Program-made: the position numbers and the translations under genes | In this document: in pieces, positions 10,189-19,770 of the stretch | Layout: each line of letters begins with the position of its first letter | Position numbering within the stretch: position 1 is the first letter of the stretch | The notes under the pieces: model-generated | Database searches by the model: none | Told to the model about the DNA's origin: nothing | The model's input: the letters and a program-made list of their open reading frames with translations, nothing else | Assembly (NCBI RefSeq): GCF_932526225.1 | Contig: NC_064036.1 | Coordinates: forward strand, 19,984,953-20,048,952 | Direction of reading: 5' to 3' | From: Nematostella vectensis | Taxonomy: Eukaryota; Cnidaria; Anthozoa; Actiniaria; Edwardsiidae | DNA length: 64,000 bases

Positions 10189-11154
10189 GTTGTCCGTGCG
10201 ACGGCAAAACACTGTGAATGGCGTTGTAGAGAGACCGGCTACGGCAAGGGCTTGTCAACAACCGCGCGAGGGAATCCATTTAAGTGTTATTCGCCACTTC
10301 CGCCCGCCGTCGTAGACCCCGCCGTCGTCGGATCTTAAGGTCTCTAATAGCGTCCCTGAATTCCTGTGCTGTGGTGACATCATGCCCTTCGTCAAGGAAC
10401 CTTCGTACATGCGCCTTGATAGTGGCCGCCTTCCGGTCACAGGGGCCTTAGCCACCCTGAGGATCACTAAAGTCAACCCTGGATACACGAATTCCAGTTT
10501 TCTGCTTAATAAAGGAACATGCCGCTAGTGTCACTCCTCCGTGATAACAGCCAGCATTGTCTTGCCGGAGAAACGCCTCTGTGATATCGATGTTATTCTC
10601 TTTCAAGGTTCGCGGAACGTGCTCGATAATTCTGATGACACATGAAGCATCCTGGCTGCAGTTTTGTACAATATGTACAAATGTTTGTGTCTTCATTTTG
10701 CCATCTTCTTTTTTTTGTAGGGCAACACATATATGCCAAGAAATGCCCCGTTTGGCAAACCAATCGGTTTGTGATTTCCTGAACTTTCGGGGCAGAAATT
10801 TCATGGCCCAGTTGATCGTTATGAGAACTGACGAGGGGCTCAAACCGTTTACCACGTCGTGCCTTGCCATCTCCTGTCTTGTGCTACGTTATTGATGGGC
10901 TTCCCATGTGTGGATGTCTTGTGCAGCTTGGTCGCAGGTGTAGCGCAGATCCAAGAGCTCGTCCGCGTCCAGTGGCAGATCGTCACTAGCGAGAGCATCT
11001 CGAGTCTCCACAATCACATGCTCCAAGCCCTCGCACTGGAGACACTTTGATCACGTACATGATGACATGAGCTACTAAAGGATTCCTCCTTGACATCACT
11101 GAGCGCATAGGTACTGCAATGGTCGGCGATAGCGGACGAGAGCGAGACATGAAC
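10189..11154 (-). pseudogene. Gene A exon 4: DDE-like transposon protein, catalytic region
   Basis: This exon starts after a good acceptor (...gttattttcag, boundary 11155/11154) and runs down to a possible donor (gtaagt) near 10189. Readable segments in order are VHVSLSSAIADHC, INWAMKFLP, WFAKRGISWHI, LRQDNAGCYHGG, VDFSDPQGG, CDRKAATIKAHVR and DEGHDV. I recall the family in cnidarians with DWAMKFLP, QDNAGCY and a later NEGHDV, so the acidic residues look like a DDE triad. Here the first Asp is Asn. An in-frame TAA follows the DPQGG segment, another follows HTWEAHQ, and a further TAA lies near 10277. The transposase role is inference from the pattern and mobile context. It continues exons 1-3 of gene A. 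Confidence 0.5.
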
Positions 11155-11239
11155 CTGAAAATAACGATAACCTAAGTTTAGACAATGCGAAAAATATATA
11201 TTCGTTTACTTGTATTTATCCACCTATTGCACCTATTGT

Positions 11240-11400
11240 GTAGCTCCAGAAAATATCCATACTCCCCCTCCCCCCATGGGTGGGGGAGGGGGTCCGAGGT
11301 ATGACCCCCAACCCCTTTGGAATTTTCACCCCCCCCCCCCAGGGAAAAAATACAGTAAAGGGCATTTACCACCACCCCCCCCTCTCCCTTCTGGATATTG
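11240..11400. repeat. C/G-tract insertion between gene A exons 3 and 4
   Basis: This segment of long C and G runs (for example a C12 run near 11330) is bounded by ccagaaaatatcc at the left and the rough inverted counterpart ttctggatatt at the right (TIR-like AATATCCA). It begins exactly where the exon 3 coding frame stops (...KTSKQY) and may be a small insertion that destroyed the exon end or donor site. Similar C-rich units are common in corals, by recall. Confidence 0.45.
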
Positions 11401-12401
11401 TTTGCTGGTCTTCAGCGAGCTAAGAATTCTATCTGTAACATCTCTTGACATTGCCCCGCGTTCTTGTAAGCGTTTAACAATATCACAAAGGTCATCGAAT
11501 GCCTTCGGCCGCTATGTAGTCTAATCCCTGCAGTGACACAGGTTGCGCTACACGCTGAACGGATGTTCAGCATAGTTGTTCTTCCAAAAGGTTTGAATCC
11601 TTGCTCCTTGCAGTAGTGCTGGTATTGCACAACGATCCTTTCCGGGATCATTGTCCGGATAACGTTAGGGGTTTCCAGCACCTCACCAGTCGAGAGTTTC
11701 AGATACTTTTGGTCGAAGAGCAGATCCCGAACTAAATTCGTACTCGTAATAGATGCGAGGAAGTGATTGATCTGACAAGTATCGACCCTCATCCTTGCAC
11801 TCCGATTGCGAGGGAGGGGCATGCCTCTTCCATACACAAGCCGATGCTGTCGCGCTACCTTAATCCGATACTCGTTGATACAAGGTAGGTACTTTTTGAG
11901 TTGCTTGACAGTGACAAGATCGCACATGATAGACAAAATCTGCCTGCGCGTGTCCCAACTGGCCGCGTTGTCATACGTTTCCGCTAATGCAAAGATATAT
12001 TTTTCATCAGCCGACGACTCTTCATAACCAAGCTCTTTCTCTACTAGTTTCGAGGTCTGTAATGCCTGCCAGAGCGAAGCGCTATCTCCAGGTGTGATAA
12101 CATTCAGCACTGCCACGACAATATCCTTGGCTTTAATCACATGGGCTCTTCTAGTGCGAGTACTTGCATCATCCCATGGTTTTTTACACGGACCTATTTT
12201 AGAGACGTTACAGCTTTGGAGAAAAGTGTTAAGATATTCGCGTCGAGTAGCTATCGATTCCTCGGTATCGGATTGCGGATCAGATGACTCGGCAGTGCTA
12301 CTTCCGTCGGTACCTTCTGGTATATACACACTTGTTTCCTTGTCCTCAACAGTCAGATTTAGAAATGACTGACACAACTCTGTGACATCCTGGTCATTTT
12401 C
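11395..12401 (-). pseudogene. Gene A exon 3: large uncharacterised transposon protein
   Basis: The exon begins at 12401 after the acceptor tttctatag. About 320 codons are open. Segments include ETYDNAASWDTRRQILSIM, HRLVYGRGMPLP, VDTCQINHFLASITS, KLSTGEVLETPNVIRTMIP and VVQYQHYCKEQGFKPFGR, which I recall from a repeated cnidarian protein family. The expected downstream segment SLQGLDYIAAEG is present but in another frame (near 11545). A third frame then gives DDLCDIVKRLQERGAMSRD to about 11400, so there are at least two frameshifts. The N-terminal 80 residues are acidic and Ser-rich. The function of this part is unknown. Neighbours are exon 2 (12972-13192) and exon 4 (10189-11154). Confidence 0.6.
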
Positions 12402-12971
12402 CTATAGAAAAATAAATAATTAAGCAATTACTACGATGTAACTACCCATTGCTATATTTGTTACACAAATTGAGGTTCTACATTTTATTCTGTTATATTT
12501 AGGGCGCGTTTTTTTCCTATCATTCTGGAATGGGAATGGTTGGTAGAGAATGTTCAGAATGGCATTCGAATGGGTGGAATCGAATAAATGTATACATAGC
12601 CTGTGTTCAACATGCTTTGTTGCGTCTGTTTTTGTTTTTGGAATATCCTCTGTGTGGTGCGCGGTCATTTGGGGGAAAGGGGTGTAAGATTTCAGTACTT
12701 TTTATTTTTTTGATTTTCGGCTGTCATGATTTTGGTTTCTGGGTCCCCTATGATTACAAGAGGCAGAATAAGCTCGCACCATCCGCTCGTTAAGCTACCG
12801 AATTCCGGCATTTCTTCACAAAACTACCAGCTCGCAAAATCACCAATCTCTGCGACAATGTGCGCATTGCCTCCCCAAATATGTTCGCAAAAAAACAATG
12901 TGTGACGATAAATAGCGCCTCTGTACAGGCTAAGGTAAACGTAGGGTGCATGCGGTAGGGGAGTTACTCAC
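12402..12971 (-). other. Gene A intron between exons 2 and 3
   Basis: On the minus strand it starts with the donor gtgagt (12971-12966) and ends with the acceptor tttctatag (12410-12402). I see no other feature inside. Confidence 0.6.
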
Positions 12972-13192
12972 CGGCTCCTACAGGAATTACAACACCAGTC
13001 GTTTCATAAAGCACCTTGGATTGCGGAAGAGTAATTCCCCGATCCGCTTTAGCCCGCTGGTGTAAAGCCCAGAATGATGGACAGACGCAGCTGCGTCGAT
13101 TACTATACCAACGTACTCCCTGTGACTCACGATGGAGAGGGCATATGGTGAGTTCTTCGTAGTCGGCCTTTTGACCGTAAAACTTTAGTCCA
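12972..13192 (-). pseudogene. Gene A exon 2: Cys/His N-terminal region
   Basis: Minus-strand translation gives KFYGQKADYEEL, ICPLHRESQGVRWYS, CVCPSFWALHQ, DRGITLPQSKV and TGVVIPVGAG. It then meets a strong donor (G|gtgagt, boundary 12972/12971). The ICPxHR...C.CP...DRGI...PVGxG pattern is the usual N-terminal region of the protein family in exons 3-4, from recall. The frame is open across the exon. It is cut at its 5' side by the 3' tail of the CR1-like element at 13193, which separates it from exon 1 at 17187-17351. Confidence 0.6.
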
Positions 13193-13221
13193 TAGATAGA
13201 TAGATAGATAGATAGATAGAC
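13193..13221. repeat. (TAGA)n / (TCTA)n 3' tail of element 1
   Basis: About seven tetranucleotide units directly follow the 3' end of the retrotransposon (…AATAAAGTC on the element strand). Such microsatellite tails are typical of CR1/L2-type elements. Element 3 (48155) has a shorter version of the same tail. Confidence 0.9.
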
Positions 13222-13424
13222 TTTATTTAAGACACGCTTGCCCCGTCAACAACAGCTGATTTCCACAAGGGGCGTGTGGAAAAAAATATATATATATATA
13301 TATATATCTATAATAATTAGAAATATAACTATAAGTAAAAGTATTTAAACAAATAACGAAAGAAAAAAAAAACTTGATCTATGTGGATATATAATACTAT
13401 AAATACGCTAAACTAATTATTTGT

Positions 13425-16373
13425 TTAGATAAAAGTGTGAGCCTCTAATTCTCTGACAAATGATGATAAACTTGTACAATCTCGACTAGCCTCTGGGAGG
13501 GAATTCCATAATTTAGCTCCATCATAGCTGAAACTTTTTTTCATAAATTCAGTTTTTGGGAGTGGCAGCTGTAGCGAGGTGGAGGAGCCTCTGAGATTGT
13601 AATTTGTAATATTTTTCTTTAAGCTGAAAAGGTCCGTGAGACAGTTTGGAGCCATATCATGCAAAACTTTAAACATTTGTTTGGCTTTTGTCTTTGCTCG
13701 CTGGGTCTCTAAATTTTGCCAGCCCAATTCAGCTAGAGCCTCTGTTGCAGGGGTGTCATTTGACCTGTTTGTGATCACCCTTGCCGCCCTATTTTGCAAT
13801 TTTTGAAGACGGATTGTGTTACATTGCCCAAGAGTATCCCACACCTCGCTACAGTAGTTAAGGTGTGGTTGGATGATTGCATTATAAATAGAGACTAATG
13901 TATTTTGATTAGCAAATTCAGAAATTCGTTTCATGGCTCCTATACCAGAACTGACTTTTTTAGCAAGAGAATCAATGTGCTGATCCCAATTTAGGTGTTC
14001 GTCAATTTCCACACCAAGAACCCTACTTTGCTGAACTTGTTTTAGTTCCTTGTTATCAATAGAAATAGAAGGTTTGCAAGGAAGGGTTCTTAGCTTGTGG
14101 TGGGATCCTATTAATAAGAATTCTGTTTTTGCTACATTGAGACTTAATTTATTAGCCAAGAGCCATTCTTTCACTTGCTCAAGGTCCGAATTCATGGCCA
14201 ACTCAACTTCCCCTACAGTACTACCAGACGCTGTCAAGTTTGTATCGTCAGCAAATAATCTAGGAGTAGTGTGCAATAGACACTCTGGTAGATCATTAAT
14301 ATATAAGAGGAAGAAAAGTTGGCCAAGAATTGAACCCTGAGGAATGCCACATGTGATTTTACTTTCAGAGGACACTGTACTGTTTAGCTGGCATTTCTGT
14401 TTACGGTTGGACAAATAAGATTGAATTAATAAAAGGGCATTTCCAGTGATACCATTCAATTCTAGTTTTCGAAGCAAAATGTCATGATTAACGGTATCAA
14501 ATGCCTTTTTTAGATCCAAAAATACAACTAAATTAAACTTTTGTCTGTCCATGTTAATATACCAGCTATTAGTGCTATCAAGGAGAGCAGAAACAGTAGA
14601 GTGTAGTCTTCGAAAGCCAAATTGTTGTTCGGATAAAATTTGGTTTGCTGTAAAATGATCGTATAACTGTTCATACATTATTTTTTCCATTAGTTTGCTA
14701 ATCACTGGTAATATACTTATTGGTCTATAGTTGTCGGGAATAGTCTTAGAGCCTTTTTTAAAGAGGGGCAAAACCCTAGCCATTTTCCACTCATCTGGAA
14801 AACAGTTGGAAATTATAGAGTTGTTAAAAATGTAAGTGAGAGATGGAGAAATGGCATGGGCTGCACACTTGAGTATTTTTCCAGAGATTTTGTCAATACC
14901 AGTCGCTTTGGCATTAGAAAGGCAACCCAAAAGCTTTAGTACTTTTGTATTGGATACTAACTTAAAACGTGACATTTGAGCACTACATGGCTTAATAAAA
15001 TGCTCAAATGATTTACTAGGGTTTGCCATTGAACTTGCCAATTTTGGACCAACATTAGAAAAATAATCATTAAATGCTTCGGCAATATGTTCTTGTGAAA
15101 AAAGGCTTTGGTCGTCAAATTTAAGTTCATTTACAGTTGTATTTTCTTTGGTGCGACCAAGTAGACTATTTATCGTTTTCCAAGCCTCTTTGGGATTATT
15201 CTTTTGATTTGCAATCTTATTACGATAATAGTTGGATTTGGCTTGGCGCAAGGCAATGTTTACTTTATTTCGGGATGCCTTAAAATCATCCCAGTCATTA
15301 CGTAATTTACTCACCATTGCTTTGCGCTTTAACTTATCTCTGTTATTAATTAAATCTTTGATCTCTCTGGTCAGCCATGGGACATTAAATGCTTTTTTTC
15401 TTTTAGATTCTACAGGGGCATGCCTGTCTAACACGTTTAGAAACAGGTCTTTCCAATGTGCCCACATCTCATTAGTGTCATGACACAAAACAATCTGTTC
15501 CCACGACTGAGTAAGGAGGTCCTTTACAAACTTTTGTTGATCGAAATGTTTAAAATTACGTATTTCAATGGTTTTTGCTTTATCTTGCGCACACCTATAA
15601 GGGTTTATCTTTCTTATTCCATAGATCAAACTATGATCACTCGGACCAATGTGAATTACGCCTGATGAGTTTATTTTGTCAGGAGACGATGTGACAAAGT
15701 GATCAATTAGGCTTTTAGAATCAATTGTTATACGCGTAGGCTCGTTTATCAACTGGGATAGTTGATATGCTTCATAAATTGATTTTAACTTTTTTGTTTT
15801 ATTATCAAAGACTTTCTTCTTGAGTAAACAACAATTTAAATCCCCAAGAATCACGTGCTCTTTGTCTTCATCGTCTACTGCCTTTATTAACTCTTCGAAG
15901 CGATTAAAATATTCGATCGGAGACTCAGGACGATAGACAACACTAACAATGAAAGGCCGACTGTTTGGTTTACGAATTTCTAAACAGACAGCTTCGACAT
16001 CTTCAGGAACAATTTCTTTTCTATTAACACAATTGATGGAGCTGCGGATATATACACACACACCGCCACCATCGCGATTTCTGTCTTTCCTGAAGATATC
16101 ATATCCATGAATTTTTAATTCCGCGTCTGTATAAGTGTCATCGAGCCTGGTCTCACTAAAACCTAAAATATCGAATGAATTCATTAATTTAGACGTCCGA
16201 ATTTCATCTATATATTTTGGAATACTGACAATATTTAAAAAAGCCATTTTGAAGCCTCTAGCTGTTGGGCCAGATGGAATATAATCATTGTTAGATGAAA
16301 TATTTTTAGAAAATAATTTAGGCTGGTCGAGAAGTGAATAAGCCGGCGAATTAGCGCTCACACTTTCACCCAA
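13425..16373 (-). CDS. ORF2: AP endonuclease-reverse transcriptase
   Basis: 982 codons in one frame. An APE-type endonuclease occupies about residues 40-270: FLNIVSIP with catalytic Asn, GFSETRL (Glu), ILGDLNCC (Asp/Asn) and IGPSDHSL (SDH). Reverse transcriptase lies at about 480-760: GIDKISGKIL, NYRPISILPV, VFLDLKKAFDTVNH (motif A), GIPQGSILG (motif B) and LFADDTNL (motif C, FADD). The C-terminal region lies at 800-980. It nicks target DNA and copies the element RNA there. The frame begins directly after the ORF1 TGA with TTG. The first ATG in frame (KMAFLNI) is about 42 codons later, just before the endonuclease. How ORF2 is translated is therefore unclear: readthrough, reinitiation or a late start. 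Confidence 0.93.
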   Translation of the reverse strand: MGESVSANSPAYSLLDQPKLFSKNISSNNDYIPSGPTARGFKMAFLNIVSIPKYIDEIRTSKLMNSFDILGFSETRLDDTYTDAELKIHGYDIFRKDRNRDGGGVCVYIRSSINCVNRKEIVPEDVEAVCLEIRKPNSRPFIVSVVYRPESPIEYFNRFEELIKAVDDEDKEHVILGDLNCCLLKKKVFDNKTKKLKSIYEAYQLSQLINEPTRITIDSKSLIDHFVTSSPDKINSSGVIHIGPSDHSLIYGIRKINPYRCAQDKAKTIEIRNFKHFDQQKFVKDLLTQSWEQIVLCHDTNEMWAHWKDLFLNVLDRHAPVESKRKKAFNVPWLTREIKDLINNRDKLKRKAMVSKLRNDWDDFKASRNKVNIALRQAKSNYYRNKIANQKNNPKEAWKTINSLLGRTKENTTVNELKFDDQSLFSQEHIAEAFNDYFSNVGPKLASSMANPSKSFEHFIKPCSAQMSRFKLVSNTKVLKLLGCLSNAKATGIDKISGKILKCAAHAISPSLTYIFNNSIISNCFPDEWKMARVLPLFKKGSKTIPDNYRPISILPVISKLMEKIMYEQLYDHFTANQILSEQQFGFRRLHSTVSALLDSTNSWYINMDRQKFNLVVFLDLKKAFDTVNHDILLRKLELNGITGNALLLIQSYLSNRKQKCQLNSTVSSESKITCGIPQGSILGQLFFLLYINDLPECLLHTTPRLFADDTNLTASGSTVGEVELAMNSDLEQVKEWLLANKLSLNVAKTEFLLIGSHHKLRTLPCKPSISIDNKELKQVQQSRVLGVEIDEHLNWDQHIDSLAKKVSSGIGAMKRISEFANQNTLVSIYNAIIQPHLNYCSEVWDTLGQCNTIRLQKLQNRAARVITNRSNDTPATEALAELGWQNLETQRAKTKAKQMFKVLHDMAPNCLTDLFSLKKNITNYNLRGSSTSLQLPLPKTEFMKKSFSYDGAKLWNSLPEASRDCTSLSSFVRELEAHTFI

Positions 16374-16985
16374 TCACTTATTTAACATTGAATTAAAATT
16401 TCTCTGGAGTACCTGGGTGCCTGACTTGTTCAAGTGAAGTCCTTTTGTATTTAGATGAGCCGATGTAATGTTGGTATTAGGGACAAATTCCCAACCGTTC
16501 TGGTTACAAAAGGAACGAAGTAAACGATTCGTTTCCTTCACCCGGCCGGTAAGCTCCTCAGAATCCGATCTTGTTATTAACCCCGACACAGCTACAGAAA
16601 TATCAGCAGATTCGATTTGATGTGCGAGATCTACAACTCCGTCAGCGACATTGTGGGGCTCCGAGTCTCGGAGATCGTTTGTTCCGATGTGAAGTACAAT
16701 ACTCTCAGGTTTTTTGCGAATCAATGGCTTAATATAGTCAGCCATGTCACTAACCCGGGCTCCAGAAAAGGACTTGACATTCACTCGCTGCGATGCATTG
16801 GATAAATTCCACCCATTAATGTACTTAATCATCGAATCACCAGCGATGACTACCTCAGAGGGCTTTCTGTGCTCTTGTTGTACTGATCCAGATTGCTTAG
16901 CTCCATTTACGGCCGTAGATTTGTTAGATTTCTTATGACTTCGTTTTGCGTTGGCATTTTTCTGATTGGAGCGTTTGTTTTCCAT
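16374..16985 (-). CDS. ORF1: SGNH/GDSL esterase-domain protein of CR1-like element
   Basis: About 203 codons from ATG at 16985 (MENKRSNQKNANAKRSHKK). An upstream ATG at 17162 would add 59 residues but lies at the edge of the exon-1 module, so I prefer the inner start. The N-terminus is very basic (likely RNA binding). It is followed by an SGNH hydrolase domain: VVIAGDSM (catalytic Ser block), FSGARVSD, LHIGTNDL (GTND block) and GLHLNKSG (His block). Such esterase-type ORF1 proteins are known in CR1-group elements, with RNP or lipid-related roles proposed. It ends in TGA, and ORF2 continues in the same frame. Confidence 0.9.
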   Translation of the reverse strand: MENKRSNQKNANAKRSHKKSNKSTAVNGAKQSGSVQQEHRKPSEVVIAGDSMIKYINGWNLSNASQRVNVKSFSGARVSDMADYIKPLIRKKPESIVLHIGTNDLRDSEPHNVADGVVDLAHQIESADISVAVSGLITRSDSEELTGRVKETNRLLRSFCNQNGWEFVPNTNITSAHLNTKGLHLNKSGTQVLQRNFNSMLNK

Positions 16986-17147
16986 AGTTATGTGTGGAAT
17001 CGCAAACGAATAAGTTCTTACCTGCACGCGCCAGAAGAAGTGTTCACTGGTGCATTCCACAATACTTATACACTGCACATTTCGCGGATTAACTCGGTTC
17101 GCACCACATTTCCCTCCAACGTATCTCGCATACGCGCACTCCATGTA

Positions 17148-17775
17148 GTGGTACGCCCCCATTACTCATGTATTTATTAAAGTCGTCTATCTCATTGGGC
17201 CCTGGTGATCGGCAAGAGTAAGGTCCTCTCCACCTGTTGCCTCCCACACACAGCGTGTCGTGCAGATGTGGCTGTGTTTAGTAGGACGGCCTCTGGATTT
17301 TTTTGCCGTATCTAGTCCGCTGAGCGCAGAACATGCTTTCCTTTTCCTCATAGTAGCGCCAGAACTACCGGCAGGCGAAACTGAAAGCCACGTCACTCAA
17401 AACCAGTGCAATATATTTATCAGCTTTGTTTAGAGAGTCTGATTACTTAAACAAGAAATTCCACCTCAAAAACCTGTTTAACTGTCTAATCGTAAGCAAA
17501 AGTAATATTTAAGTTTGCTCGCGATCTCATCTTTCTACGAAAAAAGGTATTAAAAACGGAAAGAAACCGCGTTACCATTTAGTTTCTTGCGTGTCTAAGC
17601 ATGCATGGAATGTTACAAGCTGGTGGTTTTCCCTATCCAGCCGTTAAACACGAGTGAGTACACTTAGAATAATTTCCGGCGAAAGCAACGAAACAACGTG
17701 GGTTTAAATTTCGTGTCTCGTTTGGTGAAGGGCAAACCGACCAAGTTTCTACTTCGTATATAAATAGATAAGTAG
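17148..17775 (-). repeat. Shared exon-1/upstream module, copy A
   Basis: About 625 bp, similar along most of its length to 42850-43504 plus 47107-47130, in the same orientation about 26 kb away. Shared blocks include the exon-1 coding segment, the stretch around accagtgcaatatatttatc, and the end at tatataaatagataagta. Copy A lacks about 19 bp in exon 1 and a 44-bp segment upstream that copy B has. Similarity stops at about 17148, where element 1 begins. Confidence 0.85.
17187..17351 (-). pseudogene. Gene A exon 1 (N-terminal, basic, Cys-containing)
   Basis: ATG at 17351, MRKRKACSALSGLD, then AKKSRGRPTKHSHICTTRC, VWEATGGEDLTLADHQGPMR and a stop. Copy B at 43065 has the same start and a longer end (HIPVEEIEDFNKY), so the stop here results from a deletion of about 19 bp. 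The basic GRP stretch looks like an AT-hook/NLS, and the Cys pair could belong to a zinc-binding motif. It is separated from exon 2 (13192) by element 1. Whether exon 1 and exon 2 were once adjacent is inferred from strand and order. Confidence 0.5.
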
Positions 17776-18118
17776 TTACTATTGCTAAGAATGTCGCAAG
17801 TTTGTATTTTGTGATTTTAGAAATGATGTATAAAGAAGGATTTGGAGAAAAGGCGAATTCTCAACAAAAATATTATTTTATTTAGTTCTATGGAAGTTCT
17901 ATGCCGAAATGAAAGCTTATCTGAGTTATACTGACCTCTTATTATTTTGACATATATGGCAGACTATTAATTCCTTTTACGTCTCTGGCTCTACTCTGAG
18001 TGAGGAGTTGAATGACATCAAAAGAAAAAAGAAATCCCTTTAGTTACTACCTTGTTTCGTGCTTCGGAGTAACTCAATGTTGTGAGTTTTTACTTGGTAT
18101 ATGGAAGAGCATTACTCT
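17776..18118. other. No gene seen
   Basis: AT-rich sequence between the exon-1 module and the HECT-like exon, without motif or repeat that I can support. Confidence 0.5.
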
Positions 18119-18790
18119 TCAAAGCAATCCAAACCCTGGGGAGTTGAACATACAAAATGTAAAATCCTGAGAGAAATGCTCATACTTTCTGATTCTACCA
18201 TCAACTGTGAGTGTCAGCTGGTTCGCACAAGTATTTGCAGTAAGCTTTCTGTTGGGATTGTCTTGATTAAAATGGATGGATGGTCTAGGAGTAAATCCTA
18301 TAGCAGGAATGCCATGCGATCCAGTTAAAAACCGTATGACATGATTTAGAGTGACAACAACTTCTTTTCCCTCTAGTATAGAAGAAATTTGCCCCTTCTT
18401 AATATCTTCCAAGTACTGTGTTAAGTTGAAAATGACTTCTGTTTCAGCATGGAACTTGTTACTATCCCTTGGGCTGTACTTGACATCAAAAAAGTCATCC
18501 AACATTTCTGCTGTGAGTTTCTTTGGCACCTCAAACACAGTTCTGAATTTCTCTGGATAGGCTTGAACAAGGCCCAGCATGCAGCAAGTCTTCAGCCCTT
18601 CCATGTATTGATTGACTTCAGTTATCTGGTTAAGACATTTTCAGATTATCATCCAGAATTCGATTAAATGGAACTTGGTGTCCTCCACAACTGTTGCCGA
18701 CGTATCTTAAGTCGCAAATACTGGTCATCCTGGCACGTAAATTCTTTTGCTTTGTGTTGTTCAAGTAATTCCTTAAGGGCGGCATCATCT
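18119..18790 (-). pseudogene. Gene C 3' part: HECT-like E3 domain
   Basis: The open stretch 18604-18119 resembles the C-lobe of a HECT ubiquitin ligase: VTLNHVIRFLTGSHGIPAIGF, SIHFNQDNPNRKL, then TANTCANQLTL with the position of the catalytic Cys (codon 18227-18229), ending FGLL-stop. Upstream (18790-18640, other frames), ALKELLEQHKAKEF and LRLKIRRQQLW resemble the start of a HECT domain. The central part of the domain (about 200 residues) is missing, and frame changes lie near 18690 and 18790. HECT-like domains of this type are expanded in cnidarians. Activity is unlikely given the missing core. The exon at 18791-19158 precedes it. Confidence 0.55.
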
Positions 18791-19158
18791 TTTTTATGTC
18801 ACCGCAGCCTTCTTAAACCTGACGGAAGGCAGCAAGACAAACTTGTCACTTTTGTTTTGCTGGTTTACCTGCTTGTGCTTCCTGCACAGGAGGCAGTACA
18901 TCCCTTCACCCTCCACATACACTAGCCACCAAACCCCTACGTTCAGGTCAAAGGAAACCTTCTCAAAAAGCCAGTCGTGCTTGAACTTGTATGTCAGGTG
19001 TTTCACTCTTTGGCTTTCAGTGTGTGAGATGGAGGAACAGTTGTCAAATCGGCATGTGTAGTATCTGTGCACATGTTTGTTCTTGGTGTCAAACAGAGAC
19101 TCTACAAGGCCTCTTCCTTCTTCGAGGGGGATGGTAGGAGCCTCATCAGCAATACAGA
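18791..19158 (-). CDS. Gene C exon 4: zinc-finger-like (TTF/hAT-type) domain
   Basis: The exon begins at 19158 after acceptor ttttctttcag. Translation runs CIADEAPTIPLEEGRG, FKHDWLFEKVSFD, GVWWLVYVEGEGMYCLLCRKH and FVLLPSVRFKKAAVT. The W...GMYCLLC..H...F...P..R...A pattern resembles the N-terminal zinc finger found in hAT-related and TTF-type proteins, where a downstream His pair completes the site. The following HKKDDAALKELLEQH is one base out of frame, so a frameshift at about 18790 breaks the link to the HECT-like part. Exons 1-3 (21246 to 19372) join in compatible phase. Confidence 0.5.
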
Positions 19159-19371
19159 CTGAAAGAAAAATGACATTTTGAGACATTGATCAATTAATAT
19201 TAAATCACAGATACGCTTCACCAATGAAGAAGGAAACACCCATCAGTCCTCAGCGGACAAAAACAATTGCCAAACCTTCTACAAACATCTATTCCTTCTA
19301 TTGGAAATTCACATCATCTGTTACATGACTTAAGTAGGTAAAATGAAGTGAAATAATACATTTAGAACAAA

Positions 19372-19770
19372 CTGAAGATGCTCCGTAACTAGTAGATCCA
19401 GCAGAAGGACCTGCACCACTGTCAGTTAAGTCTTCTTCAGCACCAGCATCTACAAAATTAAATGGACTTTATATGTTATCAAATACTGAAGAAACAATAT
19501 GATATGGTTTATCATTCTTATCATAATTGTTTGAACAACACGTAACGTTATGGTGAAAAAAAGTAACATGGCCTCACTGCTCACTGCATTATGACATTTA
19601 TTATGTTTGTCATCTGAAAGGATCAATTTTGTTTTTTTTACAAGTTACATCAAATATTTGAAGGATCACATGGTCATCAAATTCAAGTGTCGTCCCTTGT
19701 GAAGGAGCCTTGCAAGTTGCAGCTGACGTGGATGAAAGCACTTGTAGCTCAATCTCCTCTGGTGGATCAT
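19372..19770 (-). CDS. Gene C exons 2 (19642-19770) and 3 (about 19372-19449)
   Basis: Exon 2 starts at 19770 after acceptor ttttattctag and encodes DDPPEEIELQVLSSTSAA, then TLEFDDHVILQIFD. A donor after ACTT (gtaaaa, 19641) leaves phase 1. Exon 3 starts at 19449 after ttttgtag and encodes AGAEEDLTDSGAGPSAGST in that phase. Its donor is uncertain (gttacg or gtatta). The peptides are acidic, Ser/Thr-rich and probably disordered. They link the short basic first exon to the zinc-finger-like exon. The boundaries come from splice consensus and open frame only; no transcript evidence. Confidence 0.45.

Larger units (their letters stand above)
13193..17150 (-). mobile_element. CR1-like non-LTR retrotransposon, nearly intact (element 1)
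   Basis: A minus-strand element: 5' end about 17150, ORF1 (SGNH esterase), ORF2 (AP endonuclease plus reverse transcriptase), short 3' UTR with an AATAAAG-like signal, and a (TCTA)n tail (13193-13221) instead of poly(A). This layout fits CR1/L2-group elements. Both ORFs are open, so the insertion is probably young. The 5' boundary is set where similarity between the two copies of the gene A/B exon-1 module stops. No target duplication is evident, which is usual in this group. It lies in gene A in the same orientation as the gene. Confidence 0.93.

Noticed and set aside
11210-11524. Proline/glycine-rich plus-strand open stretch
   Set aside because: It comes from C and G runs and overlaps gene A exon 3 sequence on the other strand.
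13425-16373. TTG as true start codon of ORF2
   Set aside because: Initiation at TTG is unlikely in a eukaryote; the frame is simply open from the ORF1 stop. I report the open extent and leave the start unresolved.
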